DNA of 9,443 nucleotides from the NCBI GenBank assembly GCA_029560455.1, contig JAKQKW010000107.1:1-9443 (forward strand), in the 5' to 3' direction. A program made the translations under genes and the position numbers. This document shows, piece after piece, positions 5,776-9,443 of the stretch. The stretch is from Candidatus Rifleibacteriota bacterium. GTDB lineage: Bacteria; Riflebacteria; Ozemobacteria; Ozemobacterales; Ozemobacteraceae. How positions within the stretch are numbered: position 1 is the stretch's first letter; each line of letters begins with the position of its first letter. The notes under the pieces were generated by a model. The model had not been told where the DNA came from. It saw only the letters and a program-made list of their open reading frames with translations, and did no database searches.

Positions 5776-7368
5776 TCAATACATCTTTTTCAGCTGGCTA
5801 CCGGTGAAATAGTGGCTGAGAATGCGCTGGTAGTTCCAGCCCTGTTTGGCCAGACTCTGGGCACCGGTCTGGCACATGCCGACCCCGTGGCCGAAACCGG
5901 CACCGAGAAGTTCGGCACTCACGATATAGCCAGCGGCATCTCGCTTCCAGTCGGCGACGAAGCAGGCGCTGGCGAGGCCACCAAACAGGCGGCGAATGTT
6001 AAGTTCTTTCATGACGGTCTTTTCGCCGCGTTCGCCAACGAAGGTGAGGCGATAGATGCGGCCTGAAACACCACGGGCAATGTCTTTGACCGTTTTAACC
6101 CGGCCAATTGCCAGACTTTCTTCGACCTTTTTCCAGTCGGCGGCGGCCATGGCTTTGTTCCAGCGGAAACGGTTGCCACCCTCTACTGTCAGGTTATTGC
6201 AGTGACAACCTGCGGGAGGATTGCGAATAAACACACCGACCTGTTCTTCTTCGCTCAGATCGAGTGCCGGGGTTCCTGAATTGTCCCATTTTCCAGCGAG
6301 GGCTGGATTTGGCTGGGTAGTCCAGACGTAGTGGCTGGATTCGCTGTGGCCACCGCAGTTTGCAGAATAGACTGCATCGAGAATATGGCCGTTCTGGCCC
6401 ATGAGAACGTAACCGGCAGTCGGAGCAATTTTTCTGCCGACATCGATTGAATAGGTCGTATCGCCGTTGAACACCTGGCAGTGCTGTTCAGAGCAGGTAT
6501 CGAAACCTTCGCTGGCGTGTCTGACGCCGATTTTAGCCATGATTTCGCCGCGGGCGGCGACGGCCTGGGCCTGCAACGCGCCGATTTCGGCTTTGGCTGA
6601 AATTTCTGACGGAACGACACCGGCGAGAACATTTTCAAACGCGGTGGTAAGAATGCAGTCAATCGCATCGTTCGCACCATAACGCACCAGCAGTGAACCT
6701 GAGTAGTTGCGGTCGGCATAGCCATGCCACGAATAACCGGCACCATACTCGACTTTCTTCATGTGAATGGTCTGCTGCGGCAGAAGGGCGAATTCTTTGC
6801 CGGAGGCCTTGAATGCGCCGTTAATTGTGAAGTTCAGGGTGCCCTGTGCCAGCTGCACGATTTCTTCGTAGATCCAGCTCGACTGCCCCTGGGCTGAAAG
6901 TTTGTCGACCAGAGCCTGGGCTGAAGCCTTGTCGTTGAAAACGCCAACTTCGACCATTGCCATGCGATTGTCATACAGAAAGGTTTTGCCGTCTTCAGCA
7001 AAGAATTCCTGACCGACGACCATGGTGCGCACCGGGAACCCAAGCTGACGCCATTTATCTTCGTCAGCTTTTATAGTTTCTGTTTCTGCGAGAGAAGTCG
7101 AAGAAACCATGACCCGAAAGCGCCTGACGGCTTTAGCAGTCATGGTGCCAGTCAGTACACATTTTTCGCCCGGCTGAATACGGCCGTTCTGGCCGCCGAG
7201 TTCCCAGGCTGCTCCCTGAGGGCAGTTGAATTCGAGATCTTTTGCATACTGGGCAACTTTGATCTTTATCTGTTTTTCGGCGGCGACAGAAGAAACGGCC
7301 GCCCCAATCATCATAATTGCAAGAAACAGGCAAACAGAGCGCCAGAAATACTGCGTGCGTTCCATCAT
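5776..7368 (-). CDS. Secreted SpoIID/LytB-domain lytic transglycosylase with SPOR-like segment (paralog 2)
   Basis: 530 residues, collinear over its whole length with the protein at 2376-3932. A signal peptide (hydrophobic about 12-28) has probable cleavage after VAA (28-30). A SPOR-like region covers about 82-168, clearest in VEVGVFNDKASAQALVDKLS (139-158). The core shows AGVVPSEISAKAE (249-261) with the expected catalytic Glu255, QAQAVAARGEI, CSEQHC (292-297), ANCGGHS (336-342) and GFGHGVGMCQTGAQ (491-504). Seven cysteines align between the paralogs, including a CxC pair (388/390 here, 376/378 there). The ribosome site GAGGT (7374-7378) is 5 bases from the chosen ATG and 8 from a second in-frame ATG directly after, so the start may be one codon later. 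Unlike paralog 1 it is not coupled to salvage genes, which suggests separate expression. Confidence 0.9.
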   Translation of the reverse strand: MMERTQYFWRSVCLFLAIMMIGAAVSSVAAEKQIKIKVAQYAKDLEFNCPQGAAWELGGQNGRIQPGEKCVLTGTMTAKAVRRFRVMVSSTSLAETETIKADEDKWRQLGFPVRTMVVGQEFFAEDGKTFLYDNRMAMVEVGVFNDKASAQALVDKLSAQGQSSWIYEEIVQLAQGTLNFTINGAFKASGKEFALLPQQTIHMKKVEYGAGYSWHGYADRNYSGSLLVRYGANDAIDCILTTAFENVLAGVVPSEISAKAEIGALQAQAVAARGEIMAKIGVRHASEGFDTCSEQHCQVFNGDTTYSIDVGRKIAPTAGYVLMGQNGHILDAVYSANCGGHSESSHYVWTTQPNPALAGKWDNSGTPALDLSEEEQVGVFIRNPPAGCHCNNLTVEGGNRFRWNKAMAAADWKKVEESLAIGRVKTVKDIARGVSGRIYRLTFVGERGEKTVMKELNIRRLFGGLASACFVADWKRDAAGYIVSAELLGAGFGHGVGMCQTGAQSLAKQGWNYQRILSHYFTGSQLKKMY

Positions 7369-7412
7369 TCTTTACCTCACGGGCGAATTTTGACTGTATT
7401 CGTTAATTTTAA

Positions 7413-7441
7413 CAGATATGTACACAGTTTGGGGCTGACAA
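7413..7441 (-). promoter_or_regulatory. Weak candidate promoter for SpoIID paralog 2
   Basis: On the minus strand TTGTCA (7436-7441) lies 17 bases from TATCTG (7413-7418), about 45 bases before the start codon. The -35 is good but the -10 matches only its first half. A GTTAA/TTAAC dyad (7402-7413) touches the -10 and could be an operator. No better promoter is seen in this gap. Confidence 0.28.
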
Positions 7442-7495
7442 AACAACATTTTTCCCAATAATTCGCTATGAGCTATTTTTTTCTTTTACTGGATT

Positions 7496-7609
7496 AATTC
7501 CTTAGAACACCATTTTGCACGGCAAAAACACCGCTTCAAGGGCAAAAAAGACGCATTTTTTTGGTCGGTTTTGTTCTACTTATAAGTATTCCCGCTGGTC
7601 CGACTCCAG
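7496..7609. repeat. Dispersed intergenic repeat, copy 1
   Basis: About 114 bases that align by eye with 8474-8586 at roughly three quarters identity. It shares an exact 12-base left end (AATTCCTTAGAA), an exact 23-base core (7538-7560, AAGGGC then an A-run, GACGC and a T-run) and a right end near GCTGGTC-GAC-CCAG. It lies between the EF-hand gene's stop and the start of SpoIID paralog 2. It has no coding frame. Confidence 0.8.
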
Positions 7610-7640
7610 AATCCAATTTGCTCGAAAGTTATTCTTTAAA

Positions 7641-8366
7641 TCAGACGGAAAAGCTTGAGGTGGTCTGGTAGTTCCAGTTTTCGCCGTCGATGGTCAGGCG
7701 GGTGGTGTAGCCGTAGTGGCCGCTGAAAAGATGTGAGAATTCGGCGACGGCGGCTTTCGGGTCAACGGCGTAGCGTTGCTGGAAGCGCAGTGATTCTTCG
7801 GCCAGAGCGACAAAGTCGTGGGTGCTGCTGATGCCGGCGTAGAGATTGCGCAGCTCGGAGTTGCCATTAATGAAGTTCTCGATTTTTTCCTTGTCAGGGT
7901 GCCCTTCCTGAACCCTTACCATTCCGTTGCCGGCGATGGTGAGTTCGATCGGGGGCTGACTCGAAACATTTTCATTGAACATGAATTTTGTCAGGTGCTT
8001 TTTGAAAATATCGGAAGCGACAGCGGCGTTGGCTTCCATTTCGTCAGTGCTGATCGCGCCGTTTTTATCGTTATCTCTGAGGGTCCATATTGAGCCGAGC
8101 AGCGGCCGCAGTGGTTCGCCGGGCTTATGAGGTTCGATGTCGAAGGCTGCCTGGATATCACGCTGCACCGCTTTGTCTACGGCAGACAGCTTTCTCAACG
8201 GGCTTTCTGGTTCATGCGCGGCTTCGGTATCAGATTCTGAAACCTCTGACTGAAGAGCCGCAGACAGTTCTGCTTCGAATGAACGTGGTGCATCGTCGAG
8301 AAGCACCTGACGACTGGCGGGGGCGATAGAAGAAGAGAGGCGACCGGTAACACCAAATGAATACAT
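7641..8366 (-). CDS. Hypothetical protein with a single canonical EF-hand loop
   Basis: 241 residues from the ATG at 8366, which has AGGGAG seven bases upstream (8374-8379 on the plus strand). A longer TTG start at 8408 lacks such a site. There is no signal peptide or membrane segment, so it is probably cytoplasmic unless exported by another route. Residues about 1-60 are Ser/Ala/Glu-rich and look disordered. DNDKNGAISTDE (98-109) is a textbook 12-residue EF-hand calcium loop with Asp at 1 and 3, Asn at 5, Gly at 6, Ile at 8 and Glu at 12, with helix-like flanks. No second loop is apparent. The C-terminal half (about 140-241) has a segment like EGHPDKEKIENFINGNSELR and ends with a probably beta-rich, aromatic tail. 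I do not recognise the family. It lies between an rRNA methyltransferase and a murein enzyme, with a repeat copy on each side. Confidence 0.8.
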   Translation of the reverse strand: MYSFGVTGRLSSSIAPASRQVLLDDAPRSFEAELSAALQSEVSESDTEAAHEPESPLRKLSAVDKAVQRDIQAAFDIEPHKPGEPLRPLLGSIWTLRDNDKNGAISTDEMEANAAVASDIFKKHLTKFMFNENVSSQPPIELTIAGNGMVRVQEGHPDKEKIENFINGNSELRNLYAGISSTHDFVALAEESLRFQQRYAVDPKAAVAEFSHLFSGHYGYTTRLTIDGENWNYQTTSSFSV

Positions 8367-8391
8367 TGCTGAACTCCCTGGCGTCTTCCAT

Positions 8392-8430
8392 GACCTGAAT
8401 TTTGACAACTATCCCTATCTATTTCAGGTT
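8392..8430. promoter_or_regulatory. Inverted repeat upstream of the EF-hand gene
   Basis: ACCTGAA (8393-8399) and TTCAGGT (8423-8429) are perfect inverted copies with centres 30 bases apart, about three helical turns. They lie 26 bases upstream of the chosen ATG on the minus strand. This could be a dimeric operator or a 5' leader stem with a 23-base loop. No convincing -10/-35 pair is seen, so function is uncertain. Confidence 0.3.
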
Positions 8431-8473
8431 ATCGGCATTTCCGGCGACGGCATCCAGCTGTTTTTTTTGAAAC

Positions 8474-8586
8474 AATTCCTTAGAAGGTTATTTTTCGACG
8501 CAAAAAAGCAGTTTTAAGGGCAAAAAAGACGCATTTTTCAGGAGTTTTTCGTTTGTTTATAAGGATTCCGGCTGGTCTGACCCCAG
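8474..8586. repeat. Dispersed intergenic repeat, copy 2
   Basis: 113 bases matching 7496-7609 in the same orientation. It has the same left end, the same 23-base core (8516-8538) and the right end GCTGGTCTGACCCCAG (8571-8586). The left end AATTCCTTAGAA is an imperfect inverted match of TTATAAGGATTC nearby on the right (9 of 12 by eye). The unit ends 6 bases before the methyltransferase stop codon. Confidence 0.8.
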
Positions 8587-8592
8587 GACAAA

Positions 8593-9443
8593 CTATGCCT
8601 GGCCGATCAGGGTGATTTCGTTGCGGTCGTAATACAGATGACGAATTACGAGTTTGCTTAAGCCATGTTTTGTTGCCAGTTCATCGATTGCCTGCAGAAT
8701 CGTTTCGGGCTGTTTGCCGCGAAATTTGACATTGACGACAAAGCGGCGGCAGGCCTTTGCTTCGAGCCAGCGGTCGAGCAGGCCGAGGGTTGCCATCGGT
8801 TTGACAATCATGTCGCAGAACATCCAGTCGACGGTTTTCTGCGGCATATAAGCGTAGCCATTGTCGATAGAATGCTCACAGCGGGGGTGTTTTTCGACAT
8901 GCGGCTTAAGATCGGCAAAATCAACTGCGGTAACGCGGGCGCCCCTCTTTAGAGCGGCCCAGGTCCAGCCACCGGGGGCGGCGCCAAGATCGACGCAGAC
9001 ATCGCCTTTGCGCGGAAAAATTCCGGTCTGGTTCCAGGCCTCTTCAAGCTTGTAGTATGAGCGGCAGGGCGCCAGATGATCATGCTCGACCAGACCGGGT
9101 GAGTTGCGCCAGATTACCGGCAGATAGCGGCCTTTTCCGGCCCTGAAACGTTCGCAGACACTTACCCAGGCGCTGTCATTGCCGGTCATCACCACCTGCA
9201 CGACCAGACATGGGCGACGGTCGTCAATGTTCAGCCAGTCGACGAAGCGTTCAAAAGCGCGACGGCGGTATTTTGCCATGCGCTCGAAAAATTTTTCCTG
9301 CAGCAGTGCCGGTCTACCGGCAATAAATTCATATTTGGTCGATTCTTCGGTAAACAGGTCGGGAGAGAATGCGACAAAGGTCCAGGGCAGCTGGCTCTGA
9401 TCGAGAAAAGCGTCGACAACGCGGCCCAGCGCCTGAACCAGAT
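8593..9443 (-). CDS. rlmM: RlmM-like 23S rRNA 2'-O-ribose methyltransferase, 5' end outside window
   Basis: Predicted cytoplasmic SAM-dependent methyltransferase of the FtsJ-type Rossmann fold. E. coli RlmM methylates the 2'-OH of C2498 in 23S rRNA. The frame is open to the right edge, giving 282 visible residues, so the Met at 9279 is an internal residue and not the start. Family RlmM is about 360 residues, so roughly 80 are missing. From the Met at 9279, the SAM motif VDLGAAPGGWTWAALKRG is at 96-113, followed by VTAVDFADLKPH (115-126). The late blocks DWMFCDMIVKPM (151-162), RRFVVNVKFRGK (178-189) and RHLYYDRNEITL (213-224) match the RlmM arrangement, with the Lys of NVKF a probable member of the K-D-K catalytic set. 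The N-terminal part (WTFVAFSPDL upstream of 9279) resembles the RlmM substrate-binding region. The specific C2498 target is inferred from family resemblance. Confidence 0.82.
   Translation of the reverse strand, partial: LVQALGRVVDAFLDQSQLPWTFVAFSPDLFTEESTKYEFIAGRPALLQEKFFERMAKYRRRAFERFVDWLNIDDRRPCLVVQVVMTGNDSAWVSVCERFRAGKGRYLPVIWRNSPGLVEHDHLAPCRSYYKLEEAWNQTGIFPRKGDVCVDLGAAPGGWTWAALKRGARVTAVDFADLKPHVEKHPRCEHSIDNGYAYMPQKTVDWMFCDMIVKPMATLGLLDRWLEAKACRRFVVNVKFRGKQPETILQAIDELATKHGLSKLVIRHLYYDRNEITLIGQA

Noticed and set aside
5509..6066. Plus-strand open frame (185 aa) crossing the spacer into SpoIID paralog 2
   Set aside because: The second half is antisense of a conserved SpoIID core and the frame runs through a 19-bp terminator stem. 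There is no ribosome site and composition is unlike neighbouring proteins.
6255..6746. Same-strand alternative frame (163 aa) inside SpoIID paralog 2
   Set aside because: It is an out-of-frame shadow, with Ser/Pro-rich low-quality sequence and no start signal.
8367..8408. Longer TTG start for the EF-hand protein
   Set aside because: The extra 14 residues overlap the inverted-repeat region and the TTG has no ribosome site, while the ATG at 8366 has AGGGAG at ideal distance.
8431..8470. Possible plus-strand terminator ending in the T8 run
   Set aside because: The GC-rich stretch before the T-run does not fold into a clean stem, and no plus-strand gene ends there.
8593..9279. Methyltransferase starting at the ATG at 9279
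   Set aside because: The frame stays open to the window edge and the upstream residues resemble the RlmM N-terminal region, so the gene is simply cut by the window.

Overview
The window looks like bacterial chromosome with tightly packed genes and moderate GC content. Four secreted or lipid-anchored products, the murein enzymes and the mostly AT-rich intergenic DNA suggest a Gram-negative-type or deep-branching bacterium. I cannot name the lineage. Nothing here indicates sporulation, although two SpoIID/LytB-family proteins are present, so these are probably the vegetative type of that family.

Plus-strand block 1 (1-4353) appears to be one transcription unit that begins outside the window. 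It holds the end of a sugar ABC-transporter permease, a BadF/BcrA-type amino-sugar kinase, MurQ (N-acetylmuramate 6-phosphate etherase), and a secreted SpoIID/LytB-type lytic transglycosylase with a SPOR-like segment. A 49-residue lipoprotein and a possible 43-residue protein follow. The first four genes overlap by 4 to 8 bases, so they are probably translationally coupled. The block ends in a strong hairpin terminator. Together they read as a murein-sugar cutting, import, phosphorylation and degradation pathway.

Plus-strand block 2 (about 4357-5469) is a single gene with its own promoter and terminator. It encodes a secreted Zn-dependent N-acetylmuramoyl-L-alanine amidase of the T7-lysozyme/PGRP family. 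Removing stem peptides would create the denuded glycan that SpoIID enzymes cut and SPOR domains bind, so blocks 1 and 2 fit one process.

The minus-strand block (9443 down to 5718) holds the 3' part of an RlmM-like 23S rRNA 2'-O-ribose methyltransferase, a hypothetical protein with one canonical EF-hand loop, and a second SpoIID/LytB protein paralogous to the first. It ends in a 19-bp perfect-stem terminator. The two intergenic gaps of this block each carry one copy of a diverged repeat of about 114 bp in the same orientation.

The main points for follow-up are the murein-sugar salvage operon with its built-in SPOR-SpoIID enzyme, a leader that could hide the GTG start codon of the tiny lipoprotein gene, the repeat pair, and the EF-hand protein.
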